Assembly: GCA_015063135.1 (NCBI GenBank)
Contig: SUTA01000010.1
Location: forward strand, 1 to 64,000
Origin: Thermoplasmata archaeon
GTDB lineage: Archaea; Thermoplasmatota; Thermoplasmata; Methanomassiliicoccales; Methanomethylophilaceae
Direction: 5' to 3'
DNA length: 64,000 nucleotides
Positions 18,887-28,243 of this stretch are shown here, piece after piece. Within the stretch, counting starts at the first letter, position 1. The number at the start of each line of letters is the position of its first letter. The notes beneath the pieces were generated by a model that did not search any database, had not been told where the DNA came from, and saw only the letters and a program-made list of their open reading frames with translations. The translations under genes and the position numbers were made by a program.

Positions 18887-19792
18887 ATGGGTGAAATGGA
18901 AGAAGATCGGACGAGGGACTACTCCTACGATGCCGCGGCAAAAGCCTTCGTGAGCCTGAAAGGCGTGATGGCGGTTGCCGGCGAGACCTACATACCGGAA
19001 TTCAGTGGGATGAGCCGCAAGGAGATCGAGAGGATGCTCGGTGACGAGCCGCGCTTGAAGAGCCAGAATGTAAAATTCAGGAACATGATCGGCGGCAGCG
19101 TGGAGCTGGACAACCTCTTCCTCCTCAACACTCCCGAGGGTCCGGCGTCTCTGTTCGTCAATGTCGAGACGGAGCGCAGGCAATGGAGGCTGGAGCCCCT
19201 AATCAACCGTGCGCTGGTGTACATCTCGGCCGTGATGTTCAACCAGATGGAGTCTGGGGGCGACAGCCAAAAGTATGAAAAAGTCAAGAATGTCTATGCA
19301 TTCTGGATATTGAAGAACCCGCCGGCAGCATACAGGAACCGCGACCTGGTGTACGAATTCAGGGGAAGGGACATTGGCGGATGCCGCGACCTGCCGGTTT
19401 GCGGTACCGTCAGGCTGATCGTCATCTGCCTCGGAGACCCTATGGAGAACAGGGATGGCATATCCCTGCCCCTCAGGATGTTCGATGCCGCGATGGCAGG
19501 GAACTACACCAAAGAGGAACGCCTCGAGATGCTGGAGGAACAAGGCATGGACATCAACGAACTGCTGGAGAAGGACATCGACAGCCTCTCGAAGCGCGAG
19601 CTCGAAATGGTCGAGGCCGTTCTCGATGCTAAAGCGGAGGAGAGGGAGAAATACATCGAGCATACTGCCTCGATGGTTATGGCTGAAATGGAATGTTGGG
19701 ACGTCTCGGCTGAGAAGGCTGTGGACAATCTCCGCATAGATCCGGAAATCCGCGGTAAAGTCCTCGATGTAGTAAGGTCGCGCAAAGAACGA
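18887..19792 (+). CDS. PD-(D/E)XK nuclease-family transposase (Rpn-like)
   Basis: A 301-residue protein of the PD-(D/E)XK nuclease family transposases. The catalytic core is GGSVELDNLFLLN followed by SLFVNVETERRQ (D...ExE), and a signature RALVYISAVMF follows. The C-terminal 80 residues are helical and repeated as a separate small gene just downstream. ATG 18887 is preferred over ATG 18848 because AGGAG lies 6 nt before it. The end reads AAA GAA CGA TGA, so stop is CGA (19790-19792) or TGA 19795. No terminal inverted repeats were found; such genes are often domesticated or multicopy in gut anaerobes. Confidence 0.85.
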
Positions 19793-19862
19793 TGAATTCA
19801 TCGCTGATCGCAGAACGAATACGCTGGCAGAGAATCCTCGGAGATATCCGGAGGAATAGGGC

Positions 19863-20111
19863 ATGAACTACAAAGAACTGCTGGAGAAGGACATCGACAG
19901 CCTCTCAAAAAGTGAGCGCGAAATGGTGGAAGCCGTTCTCGAAGGAAAGGCGGAAGTAAGGGAGGAATTCATCCAGATGATAGCCTCGATGATCATGGCC
20001 GCAATGAAATACCGGAACGTCTCGGCGGAAGAGGCCGTGGATTATCTCCGCATAGATCCGGAGATCCGCGGCGAAGTCTTAAACATAATTAGAGAACGCA
20101 CGGGCGCATGA
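19863..20111 (+). CDS. Stand-alone copy of the transposase C-terminal domain
   Basis: An 82-residue protein starting MNYKELLEKDIDSLSKSE. It repeats the C-terminal tail of the upstream transposase (INELLEKDIDSLSKRE...), including LRIDPEIRG near both ends, with about two-thirds identity by eye. GGAATAGGGC precedes the ATG and it ends in TGA. It is a partial tandem duplication that kept its own start and an open frame, so it is probably expressed; a regulatory or dimerisation role for the parent is an inference. Confidence 0.75.
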   Translation: MNYKELLEKDIDSLSKSEREMVEAVLEGKAEVREEFIQMIASMIMAAMKYRNVSAEEAVDYLRIDPEIRGEVLNIIRERTGA

Positions 20112-20128
20112 GAATGTAAACGGTTTCC

Positions 20129-20150
20129 GGGGCCGGGGAATCCCGGCCCC
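20129..20150. terminator. Hairpin between convergent genes
   Basis: A perfect 9-bp stem GGGGCCGGG/CCCGGCCCC (20129-20137 with 20142-20150, loop GAAT) lies between the small transposase-tail gene and the convergent CBS gene. Confidence 0.65.
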
Positions 20151-20157
20151 TGGACAT

Positions 20158-21333
20158 TCACTTCTTCCTCTTGCGGAAGGTGACCTTGGAATCCTTCATG
20201 TTGATGACCTGGTCCTCCATGTTGGCGATGAGGTCCCCTGCGGTCTTGATGAGATCCCAGCCCACCTCCTTCGCCATTATCGCCGTGCCGTTGATGAACA
20301 GCCTGGCGCTGATGCTGTACTTGTAGTTCCCACCGGTGTCGTTGTACCTGGTGACGTGCATCGTGAAGGATTCGGGCTTGTAGATCTTGGAGACCTTCTG
20401 CACCATGGACTCGATGTCCTTGTAGATGGCGTCCACGTAATCCTTCTCGTCGTCTTCGAGACCGGAGATCTGGACGAACAGCATGTCCCTCTCGCGGCAT
20501 GCGGAGATGAGCTCCAGCACGTCGTACTCGGTGATGATTCCGACCAGGCTCTTGCCCTCGATGACGGGCAGCGTGGAGAACTTGTTCTCCACCATCAGGT
20601 CTATGACCTCCCCGAGGTCGGAGTCCCACTCGATGGTGCTCACCGACGTCTTGGCGATGGACTCCACGGTGATCTGCGCCTTGGAGCTCTTCTCCAGGTC
20701 GCCGATGGTCTTGGCGTCCTTCTTCCAGTTGTTGTCGATGATCTCCCTCATGCCGACGATCCCGACGACGGAGTTCTCGTTGTTGACGACCGGTATGGTC
20801 CTGTAGTCCTCGCGGATCATGAGTGCCAGAACCTCGTCCATGAGGTCCGTGGACTTCACGGATTCGGCCGGGTTGCTCATGATCTCCCAGACCTTGATCT
20901 CCTTGAATGCCTTGATATCTCTGGCCACCTCGATGAGGTTGTTCCTCTTCACGATCCCCAGCACCTTCTTGCCGCTGACTATGGGCAGCTGGCGGCAGTT
21001 GCTCGAGACCATCATCTCCGCGACCTTGGTTATCTCCGTGTCCGGAGCTATGGTCGGGAGGTTGCGGACGAGGTTCTTCACCTTCGCATCCAGAGTCACG
21101 CTCTTCTTCCTCAGGATGGATACGTAGCTGATCATGCCCACGTACTCTCCCCCGTCCACGACGGGGACATCCTGGTAGTTGCTCTCCTTCATTACCGCGA
21201 GGGCGTCAGCGATGCGGTCTTCGGGCGAAACGGTCGGGAAATCCTTGGACGTGACCGACTCGACGGAGATCCCGTCGATTTGCGATCTAAGCATAGAAAG
21301 CTTCTTCAGATCTTCAAGGTCCTTAACTCCCAT
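20158..21333 (-). CDS. Four-CBS-domain protein with C-terminal ribosome-hibernation-like domain
   Basis: A 391-residue cytosolic protein. Four CBS repeats fill about residues 20-275 (VTSKDFPTVSP, LVRNLPTIAPD, IMSNPAESVKS, IAKTSVSTIEW). The last 110 residues (MLFVQISGLEDDEKDYVD onward, ending NMKDSKVTFRKRKK) have a beta-rich, basic pattern resembling an HPF/RaiA-like domain fused to CBS domains in archaea; this assignment is weak. It ends in TGA. CBS domains usually bind adenine nucleotides, so an energy-sensing role is likely. Expressed alone; start at ATG 21333. Confidence 0.85.
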   Translation of the reverse strand: MGVKDLEDLKKLSMLRSQIDGISVESVTSKDFPTVSPEDRIADALAVMKESNYQDVPVVDGGEYVGMISYVSILRKKSVTLDAKVKNLVRNLPTIAPDTEITKVAEMMVSSNCRQLPIVSGKKVLGIVKRNNLIEVARDIKAFKEIKVWEIMSNPAESVKSTDLMDEVLALMIREDYRTIPVVNNENSVVGIVGMREIIDNNWKKDAKTIGDLEKSSKAQITVESIAKTSVSTIEWDSDLGEVIDLMVENKFSTLPVIEGKSLVGIITEYDVLELISACRERDMLFVQISGLEDDEKDYVDAIYKDIESMVQKVSKIYKPESFTMHVTRYNDTGGNYKYSISARLFINGTAIMAKEVGWDLIKTAGDLIANMEDQVINMKDSKVTFRKRKK

Positions 21334-21530
21334 AATACACCTCGGTAAGAAAATCGGCGGATGCGGTTATAAAAGGTGTGCCCCAGGGACTTCCAGATCG
21401 CCCGAATTGGATGGGTCTGGCATAATGACAGGTCAGCAAACGGCGGATGCGTCCGTTTTGCGCGATGGAAATAAATACAAGTGCACGGGCGGGGCGGGGC
21501 GCGGGGCCCCGCATCCCGCCTGAAATGGTT

Positions 21531-23228
21531 TCAGAGGTCCGCGAAGGGCTTCCCGGCGAGGAGCTCGTCGACGATCCTGGGGGCGTCGTCGGCCCTGATC
21601 CTCTTCTGCTCCGTGGAGTCCCTGTCCCTGATGGTGACGGTGCCGTCCTTCAGGGAATCGTAATCCACGGTGATGCACCAGGGGGTGCCGACCTCGTCCA
21701 TGCGGGCGTACCTCTTGCCGATGGTGCCGGAGCCGTCGTAGTATGCCTCCACCCTGTGGGTGTGGACCTTCTCGTACAGCGCCTTGGCCATGTCGTCCAG
21801 GCCGTCCTTCTCCATCAGCGGGAAGACCCCGACCTTGATGGGGGCGACGATGGGCGCCAGGTGCATGACGGTGTAATCCTTCTCGGCGTCGCGCTCGTAG
21901 GCGTGCTCGAGGACGGAGTAGAAGATCCTGTCCAGGCCGTGGGATGGCTCGATGACATGGGGGACGACCCTCTCGCCGGTGACCTTCTCCCTGACGGTGA
22001 CCACTTCGAACGCCTCGCCGTCGAGCTCGATGTCCTGCCCGTCGACGGTGACGGTCAGCTTCCCGTCCTTCACGTCCTCGGGGGACTTGGCCTCGATGGC
22101 CTCGGCGACCGCCCTGGCCTGGCCCTTGAACCTGGGGCCGAGGGTCTTGTGCTTGGCCCTGACCTTGGTGACGTCGGCCTCGCGGGGCTCGTCGAACTTC
22201 TTGAAGTGCTTCAGCTCGGTGCCGGAGAACTGGGCGTGCCTGGTGAGGTCCCAGCTGCCCCTGTCGGCGATGCCGGTGATCTCGGTCCAGCCGTAGCTCA
22301 GCAGGACCTCGGCGTCCCAGCAGTCGGCCGCATAGTGGGCCATCTCGTCCTGCAGGTGCTGCCTGAAGCGGAGCTTCTCCTTCTTGATGCCGAGGGACAG
22401 CAGGAACTGCTTGGTGGTGTTGACGAAGTACGCCAGCACGCGGTTGGCGATGATCCCCTTGTCCACCGCCTCCTTGATTGTCATCTCGACGGGCTCGCAG
22501 GTGGTGTTGGGTACCAGGGTGATGGTCTCGTTCTCGATGTCCGGGAACCTCTCCCAGTCCTTGTCCTCGGGGTCGACGAACAGCTCGACCTCCATCTGGT
22601 TGAACTCCCTCAGGCGGATCATCCCCTGCCTGGGAGCGATCTCGTTCCTGTAGCTCCTGCCCGTCTGGATCACCCCGAGGGGCAGCTTCTCCCTGTTGTA
22701 CCTGTAGAGGTTGGGGAAGTTCACGAAGATCCCCTGGGCCGTCTCCGGCCTCAGGTATCCGATCCTGGCGGAGCCGGGGCCGATGTTGGTCCTGAACATG
22801 AGGTTGAACTCGTCCACCGGGCCGAGGTCGCCGCCGCACTCGGGGCATTTCACGCCGTGCTTCACGAAGGCCTCCTCCAGCTGCTTGGGGGACAGGACGT
22901 CGGGGTTGTCGTAGAACTCCTTCACCAGATGGTCGGCCCTGAAGGGCGCGTTGCACTTGGTGCAGTAGGTGATGGTGTCGGCGAACTCGTCCACGTGCCC
23001 GGAGGCCTTGAACACCTCGCGGGGGTTCACGGTGTCGGAATCGATCTCGACGAAGCCCTCGCGACCCTTGTAGATCGACCTCCAGACCTCGACGATGTTG
23101 TTCCTCAGGGAGAACCCGAGGGGGCCGTAGTCGTACATCCCGGCGACTCCGCCGTAGATCTCGAATGAGGGCCAGATGTAGCCCCTGCGTTTGCAGAGGG
23201 CCATCAGGTCCTGGTTGTCGTCACTCAT
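21531..23228 (-). CDS. glyS: Glycyl-tRNA synthetase, archaeal/eukaryotic dimeric type
   Basis: A 565-residue class II synthetase. The N-terminal KRRGYIWPSFEIYGG and GMYDYGPLG, motif 2 region FRNEIAPRQG and motif 3 (SHGLDRIFY) are present; CxxC pairs occur at YCTKCNAPF and KCPECGG. ATG 23228 is preferred because it overlaps the end of the upstream CBS gene by 8 nt and begins MSDDNQD; the longer frame has no support. Ends in TGA at 21531. All codons were read and no CGA is used. Co-transcription with the upstream CBS and UspA genes is likely. Confidence 0.94.
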   Translation of the reverse strand: MSDDNQDLMALCKRRGYIWPSFEIYGGVAGMYDYGPLGFSLRNNIVEVWRSIYKGREGFVEIDSDTVNPREVFKASGHVDEFADTITYCTKCNAPFRADHLVKEFYDNPDVLSPKQLEEAFVKHGVKCPECGGDLGPVDEFNLMFRTNIGPGSARIGYLRPETAQGIFVNFPNLYRYNREKLPLGVIQTGRSYRNEIAPRQGMIRLREFNQMEVELFVDPEDKDWERFPDIENETITLVPNTTCEPVEMTIKEAVDKGIIANRVLAYFVNTTKQFLLSLGIKKEKLRFRQHLQDEMAHYAADCWDAEVLLSYGWTEITGIADRGSWDLTRHAQFSGTELKHFKKFDEPREADVTKVRAKHKTLGPRFKGQARAVAEAIEAKSPEDVKDGKLTVTVDGQDIELDGEAFEVVTVREKVTGERVVPHVIEPSHGLDRIFYSVLEHAYERDAEKDYTVMHLAPIVAPIKVGVFPLMEKDGLDDMAKALYEKVHTHRVEAYYDGSGTIGKRYARMDEVGTPWCITVDYDSLKDGTVTIRDRDSTEQKRIRADDAPRIVDELLAGKPFADL

Positions 23229-24075
23229 CGGGATTACCCGCCAGCACGCGGATGACATCCACGTCGTAGATCATGCCGATGAGCTCGTCCTTGGTACCGT
23301 GGACGGGCATCTGGCCGAAGTCGTTGTTGACCATCAGCTTGGCGACCTCCGCGAGGTTGGTCTTGCTGAAGACGGTCATCGGGTCCTTGACCATGAAGTC
23401 CTTGACGAGCCTGTCGTCGGACTGGTACTTCTCCGTGGCAGAGTAGAACAGGGGCAGGACGTTCCTGTAGCCGGCCAGGTTGCCGACGTCCTCGATGCCC
23501 AGCTCCTTGATGGCCTCGGAGTCCTTCATCTGGTCGCTGAAGAGGTCCCTGTCCGTCAGGATCCCGACGAGGTTGCCGTGGGCGTCCAGGACGGGCACGG
23601 CGGACACGTCGCTGACCCTCATGGCCGGGATGGTGTAGGTCAGGGGCTCGCCCTCGTAGGCGGTGACGCAGGTCGTGGAGATCACGTCCTCGGCGGTCAT
23701 GGTGGTCTTCATGTCCTTGACCAGCTTGAGGACGTCGGTGGGGGTGACGATGCCCACGAGCCTGCCGCCCTCGACGACGGGGAGCCTGTGGATCCTCTTC
23801 CCGCTGAAGATGCGGGCCGCCTCCTGCACGGTGGCATCGGGGGTGATCGTGATGCAGCCCTTCTTCATGATGAGCGAGAGCTGGTCCTCGCCGATGTTGC
23901 GGAAGATGTCCCTCCTGGAGACGACTCCCATGAGCATCCCGTCGGAGGACCTCACGACGGGGAGTCCGGTCAGCTTGTTCCTGACCATTGCGTTGATCGC
24001 ATCGCTGCGCGTGCCGGGGACCTCCACCACGATGGGGGCCGGCGTCATAATGTCTGCTACTGTCTTGCTGTTCAT
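23221..24075 (-). CDS. Four-CBS-domain protein
   Basis: A 284-residue protein made of four CBS motifs in two Bateman pairs: VADIMTPAPIVVEVP, KKGCITITPDATVQEAAR, DVISTTCVTAYEGEP and VKDFMVKDPMTVFSK. It lies in a tight series with UspA-like (stop adjacent to this start) and glyS (8-nt overlap), so the three are likely one operon. Adenine-nucleotide sensing is the usual role of the family; the target is unknown. Ends in TGA. Confidence 0.9.
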   Translation of the reverse strand: MNSKTVADIMTPAPIVVEVPGTRSDAINAMVRNKLTGLPVVRSSDGMLMGVVSRRDIFRNIGEDQLSLIMKKGCITITPDATVQEAARIFSGKRIHRLPVVEGGRLVGIVTPTDVLKLVKDMKTTMTAEDVISTTCVTAYEGEPLTYTIPAMRVSDVSAVPVLDAHGNLVGILTDRDLFSDQMKDSEAIKELGIEDVGNLAGYRNVLPLFYSATEKYQSDDRLVKDFMVKDPMTVFSKTNLAEVAKLMVNNDFGQMPVHGTKDELIGMIYDVDVIRVLAGNPDE

Positions 24076-24516
24076 TTAGTTCCCTGCCTCGGGGGCCCTG
24101 ACGACCAGGACGGGGCACGAGGATCCTCTGACGACCCTCTCGGCCACGCTGCCCATCAGGAGCTTGGACATGCCGGTGCGTCCCAGCGTGCCCATGACAA
24201 TCAAATCGAATTCTTCGGACATTTCGAGGATGACCTTGACGGGGGTCCCTTCCTTGATGCATATCTCGGTCTCGACGCCCATCTCGTCGCCAATCCCCTT
24301 GACGAAGTCGACGGCTTCCTTCCCCTCCTTCTCGAGGCTGTTGTAGATGTTCATAACCGCGGTGTCCATCGGCATGTTGGTGAGCACCGTCTGGTCCAGC
24401 ACGTAAAGGGCGGTCACCTTGCCGCCGGACAGCTTCGCCAGCTCGAAGGCCTTCCTCACGGAGGCCTTGGTGTTCTCGCTCCCGTCTGTGGGGACCAGTA
24501 TCTTGTCGAAGACCAT
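24076..24516 (-). CDS. Universal stress protein (UspA family)
   Basis: A 146-residue single-domain Usp. It begins MVFDKILVPTDGSE and ends with the ATP-binding signature GTLGRTGMSKLLMGSVAERV (G-2x-G-9x-G-S), so the ATP-binding type. GGAGTGAG lies just before ATG 24516. It ends in TAA immediately before the CBS gene start. The upstream amidohydrolase ends 5 nt before, so all four genes may be one transcript. Confidence 0.94.
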   Translation of the reverse strand: MVFDKILVPTDGSENTKASVRKAFELAKLSGGKVTALYVLDQTVLTNMPMDTAVMNIYNSLEKEGKEAVDFVKGIGDEMGVETEICIKEGTPVKVILEMSEEFDLIVMGTLGRTGMSKLLMGSVAERVVRGSSCPVLVVRAPEAGN

Positions 24517-24521
24517 CTCTC

Positions 24522-25571
24522 TCACTCCTTGGTTGTTCCTCTCAGGCCGACCGCGCCGCCCCTGTACCCGCGGATGGAGCCCTCGGGGCTCCCTTCCAGG
24601 GGCACGGCGGCGCAGCATACGGCCGTTCCGCCCACCCCATGGTTTTCCTGACGATATAATATCTTCCCACATGAGGCGCTGAGCACGTCCCAGACGGCGC
24701 TTGCCGGGGCCCCCTGGGACTCCATGAGGCGCATCAGCAGCGAGGCCTCGGCGACCATGTCCGGAGCCCTGAGCATGCCGTTGTCTGTGCCGAGGACGAC
24801 CGAAGCCCCGCACGCGAGCATTTCCGCAACCGGGGCCTCGACGCCGAAGTAGGCGTTGGACCCGGGGCAGACCGCGATGGGGACCTCCGCCTCGGCGCAC
24901 TTCGAGATGTCGGAGCGCGTGGCCGAGCACATGTGGACGACCATAGCAGGGTCCAGGGAGAGCACCGCGTCGATGTCCTCGCGGATCCTCTCGCTGGCAT
25001 GGATGGCCAGCGGGCGGCCGCGGGAGCGGGCGATGTCCGCCAGGCCCTCGCAGTATGATGCTGGCATATCTGTGATGCTGGGGAGCCCGAAGCCGTCGGC
25101 GACGCCCAGGATGGCCTCGGCCTCCGCGGGATCGAGCTCCGGGGACACGGGGCGCCCCAGGATGGTGGCGCCCGGGCAGGCGGCCCTGAGCATCTCGCAG
25201 CCCTCCAATCCCCCCTCCCTGAAGTCGATGAAGCCCGAGACCCCGAATGAGCCAGCCTTCTCGGAGAACGCCCTCATGGAGGCCTCCAGCTCCGCCCTCG
25301 GCGCCTCGCGCAGATACCTGTGCTTCAGGCCGTCGGGCGGGGCGACGAGCTCCTGCAGGGACATCCCGGCGGGGACCCTCAGCCCGAAATCGGCACAATG
25401 GGTGTGGCAGTCGACGAGGCCACGGATGATGATGGCGTCGGCGACCGGGCGGTCCGGCCTCCCCTCGCGGAAACCCGCGACGAGGCCCCCCTCCAGCACC
25501 GCGTACCCCTCCCGGAGCCCGCGGCGGTCCAGCAGGTAGCCGCCTATCTCGCCGTCAGACATGCCGTCCAT
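24522..25571 (-). CDS. Amidohydrolase-superfamily protein
   Basis: A 349-residue metal-dependent hydrolase. Metal-binding motifs: DCHTHCADFG (HxH near residue 55), AIHASE, VVHMCSA, and GTDNGML (catalytic Asp). These fit the cytosine-deaminase/chlorohydrolase-like branch, but the substrate cannot be named. Start ATG 25571 or 25562. A TATA-like ATATTTTAAAAG lies about 25-30 nt upstream, which implies a near-leaderless message and shows that the gene before it must end earlier. Ends in TGA. Confidence 0.87.
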   Translation of the reverse strand: MDGMSDGEIGGYLLDRRGLREGYAVLEGGLVAGFREGRPDRPVADAIIIRGLVDCHTHCADFGLRVPAGMSLQELVAPPDGLKHRYLREAPRAELEASMRAFSEKAGSFGVSGFIDFREGGLEGCEMLRAACPGATILGRPVSPELDPAEAEAILGVADGFGLPSITDMPASYCEGLADIARSRGRPLAIHASERIREDIDAVLSLDPAMVVHMCSATRSDISKCAEAEVPIAVCPGSNAYFGVEAPVAEMLACGASVVLGTDNGMLRAPDMVAEASLLMRLMESQGAPASAVWDVLSASCGKILYRQENHGVGGTAVCCAAVPLEGSPEGSIRGYRGGAVGLRGTTKE

Positions 25572-25648
25572 GGACGCACATCCCGCACGTGTCTTTTAAA
25601 ATATGCCTTCCGACAGGCGGACGTGGGCACGGGGCCGATGCCACAAAA

Positions 25649-26584
25649 TCGGGCCCAGTAGGGCTTCTTGCTGAACTTGTACGCCATCAGGACGGCCGTG
25701 GTGGCCTCCCCCATCGCGGTGGTGATCTGCTTGAACTTCCCGGGGTAGCTGACCGCATCGCCGCAGGCGAAGATGCCGGGGCGGTTGGTGGACATGTCGA
25801 AATCCACCTTGACGAGCCCCTCCTCGGTGATCTCAAGGCCCCACTTCTTGAGATCATCCAGATCCGCGGATATGCCGATGTTGATGACGACGAGGTCCGT
25901 GGGGATGAGCATCTCCTTCCCGTCCTGGCTCACGGTCACCGACTCCACATGGTCGGTCCCGTTGATCGAGACGAGGTTGGCGCTCATGACGGTGTGGACG
26001 TTGCTCTTGGCGAGCTCCTTCAGCTGGATCTCGTCGGCGCGGAACTCCGCCCTGCGGTGCACGAGGGTGGTGTCGGTGACGCTGTCGGCGACCAGTGCCA
26101 TGTCGATCGCGGAGTTGCCGCCGCCGAACATGGTGATCCTCTTGCCGACGATGTCCTCCTTGGCGGGCAGGATGTATGAGACTCCCTTGCCCTCGAGCTC
26201 GTCCTCGCCGGGCACGCCCATCTTCTTGGGCTTGAAGCTGCCCATGCCGATGGCCACTATGACGGACTTGGCCTCGTACTCACCCTTGGTGGTCTTGATG
26301 AGCAGCACATCGTCGCCGTTGAGGATCTCCTCGACCTTCTCGTTCTCGTGGATCTCGCAACCTATGGACTCCGCCTGGGCGTAGAGCTTGTCCGAGAGCT
26401 TCCTGGCCTGGATGGTCTCGAATCCCGGGTAGTTGTGCACTCCCTTCTCGGGGTAGAGGCTGGTGAGCTGCCCCCCGACGCGTCCCGAATCGAAGATGAT
26501 AGTCTCCATCATCTTGGTCCTAGCGTAGATTCCGGCAGTAAGGCCGCCGGGGCCCGCACCTACAATGACGACGTCGTAGCACAT
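25649..26584 (-). CDS. Thioredoxin-reductase-like flavoprotein (ferredoxin/NAD(P)H oxidoreductase type)
   Basis: A 311-residue FAD/NAD(P) two-dinucleotide-fold enzyme. FAD site: VVIVGAGPGGLTAGIYA at residue 4; NAD(P) site: MFGGGNSAIDMAL; C-terminal FAD contact: GIFACGDAV. The redox CxxC of true thioredoxin reductases is missing (GVSYILPAKED there), so it is closer to the TrxR-like ferredoxin-NAD(P) reductases. The family end KKPYWA is followed directly by CGA 25649-25651. The standard code would run 35 codons further to 25544, through the promoter and start of the amidohydrolase gene. Start ATG 26584. Confidence 0.9.
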
Positions 26585-26796
26585 CGGACGGGGGAGAGTT
26601 TCACCATATAAAAAGATGCCACACAAACGGACCGTTTTCCAGCATATATCCCGTCGTAAAACATCGAAAACCGCATTTTTTCTGCGGATTCCATCAATTC
26701 GGATACGACTATCGTAGATTGGATGCGGACCTGCCAGCCAGATGCCCTCGATAGGTATTTTACCGCTCACGCCAATCCGAACTCAGAGGCTTGGAA

Positions 26797-27165
26797 ATGG
26801 ACCGCTCGGAAATCTACACGGAAAAGCTCATGAACATGATCATGGACGCCGTCGACGACATGATCATCATCCACGATTCGGAGCACACCATCATCTGGAT
26901 GAACCGCTCCGCCGAGAGGGCCTTCGCCGTCCATGTGGAGGAGATGATTGGGAGGAAGTGCTACTCCCTCTTTGGCCACAGCAACCCCTGCATCGACTGC
27001 ACCGTCAACAACTTCTCGCCCGGCGGCCCGAAGAGCGTCCTCCGCAGGACCATCCCGAAGACTGGGATCGAATGCGACTGCACCACCATCCCCTACTACG
27101 AGGAGGGAAAGCTCAGGCTCGTGGTCCAGAAGCTGACGCCCGTCAAGCCCATCACGCCAGAATAA
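26797..27165 (+). CDS. Single PAS-domain protein with Cys cluster
   Basis: A 122-residue protein that is almost only a PAS domain: VDDMIIIHDSEHTIIWMN then the helix NRSAERAFAV. A Cys-rich loop RKCYSLFGHSNPCIDC and a later ECDC could hold a metal or Fe-S cluster or form disulfides. ATG 26797 with GAGGC 7 nt before is preferred over the TTG two codons upstream. Ends in TAA. No effector domain, so it probably senses for a partner protein. TATA-like TATTTTACC lies upstream (26756-26764). Confidence 0.82.
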   Translation: MDRSEIYTEKLMNMIMDAVDDMIIIHDSEHTIIWMNRSAERAFAVHVEEMIGRKCYSLFGHSNPCIDCTVNNFSPGGPKSVLRRTIPKTGIECDCTTIPYYEEGKLRLVVQKLTPVKPITPE

Positions 27166-27196
27166 GTTTATTAGCGGGGAACTGCTGCGCGGTACC

Positions 27197-27301
27197 ATGG
27201 ACATAGGATTCATCGAGGATTTCCTCGGACTCGTCGTCAGCGGTGCCATCGTCTTCATCGCGATGGCCATCGCCAACAAGAAAGCCCCCAAGGACCAGTG
27301 A
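27197..27301 (+). CDS. Very small membrane protein (34 residues)
   Basis: ATG 27197 opens a 34-residue frame: an N-terminal amphipathic stretch (DIGFIEDFLG), one hydrophobic helix (about residues 11-27) and a basic tail (KKAPKDQ), ending in TGA 27299-27301. A TATA-like AAGTTTATTA lies 25-30 nt before the start and the PPOX-like gene begins 6 nt after the stop, so it looks like the first gene of a three-gene unit. No family is recognised. Confidence 0.55.
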   Translation: MDIGFIEDFLGLVVSGAIVFIAMAIANKKAPKDQ

Positions 27302-27307
27302 GGCCCC

Positions 27308-27706
27308 ATGGTCGACATGCCGGAGCCCGTCATCAGGATGATCAAGCATCCGGACACCTGCAAGGTGATGGTCACCATAGGCGAGGACGGATTCCCGCAC
27401 GCGATCGTCTGCGGCAGCCTCAGGGTCGTCGACAACGACACCATCGTGGTCGGCGACGCGCTGATGCGCAGGACCAGGGAGAACATCGACCGTTGCCCCA
27501 ACGTCGAGTTCCTGGTCTGGCACCGCAAGGACGCCTACTCCATCAAAGCCAAGTTCAGGGTCCGCCTTGACACCGGCCCGCTCTACGACAGCATGGTGAA
27601 GGACCTGGAGAAGATCAACCTCTGGCCCAGCTCCGTGTGCATCTTCGACACCACCGAGGTCTGGGACGAGAGCGCCAGCCATACGGCGGGCGACAGAGTG
27701 GTCCGA
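27308..27706 (+). CDS. Pyridoxamine-5'-phosphate-oxidase-like flavin-binding protein
   Basis: A 132-residue split-barrel protein of the PPOX/FMN-binding group: KVMVTIGEDGFPHAIVCGSL at the N-terminus is the usual FMN-contact strand pattern, and NVEFLVWHRKDAYSIKAKF follows. The cofactor may be FMN or F420. It terminates at CGA 27704-27706, whose last base is the A of the next gene's ATG (CGATG). The standard code would carry it to 27751 inside the next gene. A classic TGATG-type coupling appears here as CGATG. Confidence 0.83.
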
Positions 27707-27933
27707 TGGACATCGAAGGGTGGCGCTCGCTCTCCAAGGTCGCGCTGCTGATCGGCGGGGTCATGGCCGTCCTCGGCCTGGTAGTTTTCATGAAGGCATC
27801 CGCCGTGGGCGGTGTCGTTCTCATCATAGCCGGGGTGGTCGTCGCCGTCATGGGCGGCGCCGTCTCCGGGTTCCTCTCCACGTACGACTTCCACGAGATG
27901 GTCGTGGACGCATCCAAGAGGAAGAAGGACTGA
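27706..27933 (+). CDS. Small two-helix membrane protein
   Basis: A 75-residue protein starting MDIEGWRSLSK. Two hydrophobic helices (about residues 13-28 and 33-56, Gly/Val rich) are followed by a polar tail ending KRKKD and TGA. Its start overlaps the stop of the PPOX-like gene (CGATG), so translation is coupled. Function unknown. Confidence 0.7.
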   Translation: MDIEGWRSLSKVALLIGGVMAVLGLVVFMKASAVGGVVLIIAGVVVAVMGGAVSGFLSTYDFHEMVVDASKRKKD

Positions 27934-27983
27934 GAAATCAAGTGGTTTGGGAGGTAAGGGGTTTCCCTGATCCCTCGAAGGGC

Positions 27984-28175
27984 TCAGAACCTGCTCCTGT
28001 CCCTCTCCTCGGGCTTGTGCTTCCTGAAGCAGTCCCTGCAGTAGACCGGCCTTCCCTGGGTGGGCTTGAAGGGGACCTCGCACTCCGCCCCGCAGTCGGA
28101 GCATGTAGCTTTGAAGAATTCCCTAGGCCTGTCCCTGTCCCTGTTGTCCCTGTATCCGCCGTACATCGTCTGCAC
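27984..28175 (-). CDS. CxxC-x17-CxxC zinc-binding domain protein
   Basis: A 63-residue protein. CSDC and CRDC are separated by exactly 17 residues (the proline-rich CxxC-x17-CxxC domain, TIGR04272 type), binding one Zn. The flanks are highly basic and charged (YRDNRDRDRPRE; KPEERDRSRF), suggesting nucleic-acid contact. Ends in TGA; stands alone with a start close to ACTTTTCC rather than a clear ribosome-binding site. Confidence 0.85.
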   Translation of the reverse strand: MQTMYGGYRDNRDRDRPREFFKATCSDCGAECEVPFKPTQGRPVYCRDCFRKHKPEERDRSRF

Positions 28176-28243
28176 TTTTCCTTTCGCCCCGATTAAGGGT
28201 TAGAGGGGGCATAGTATTCCGACTATATAACGATGGATAGGCG

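Noticed and set aside
26584-26770. N-terminal extension of the flavin reductase
   Set aside because: The FAD-binding motif begins at the residue after ATG 26584; upstream residues are promoter-like AT-rich sequence.
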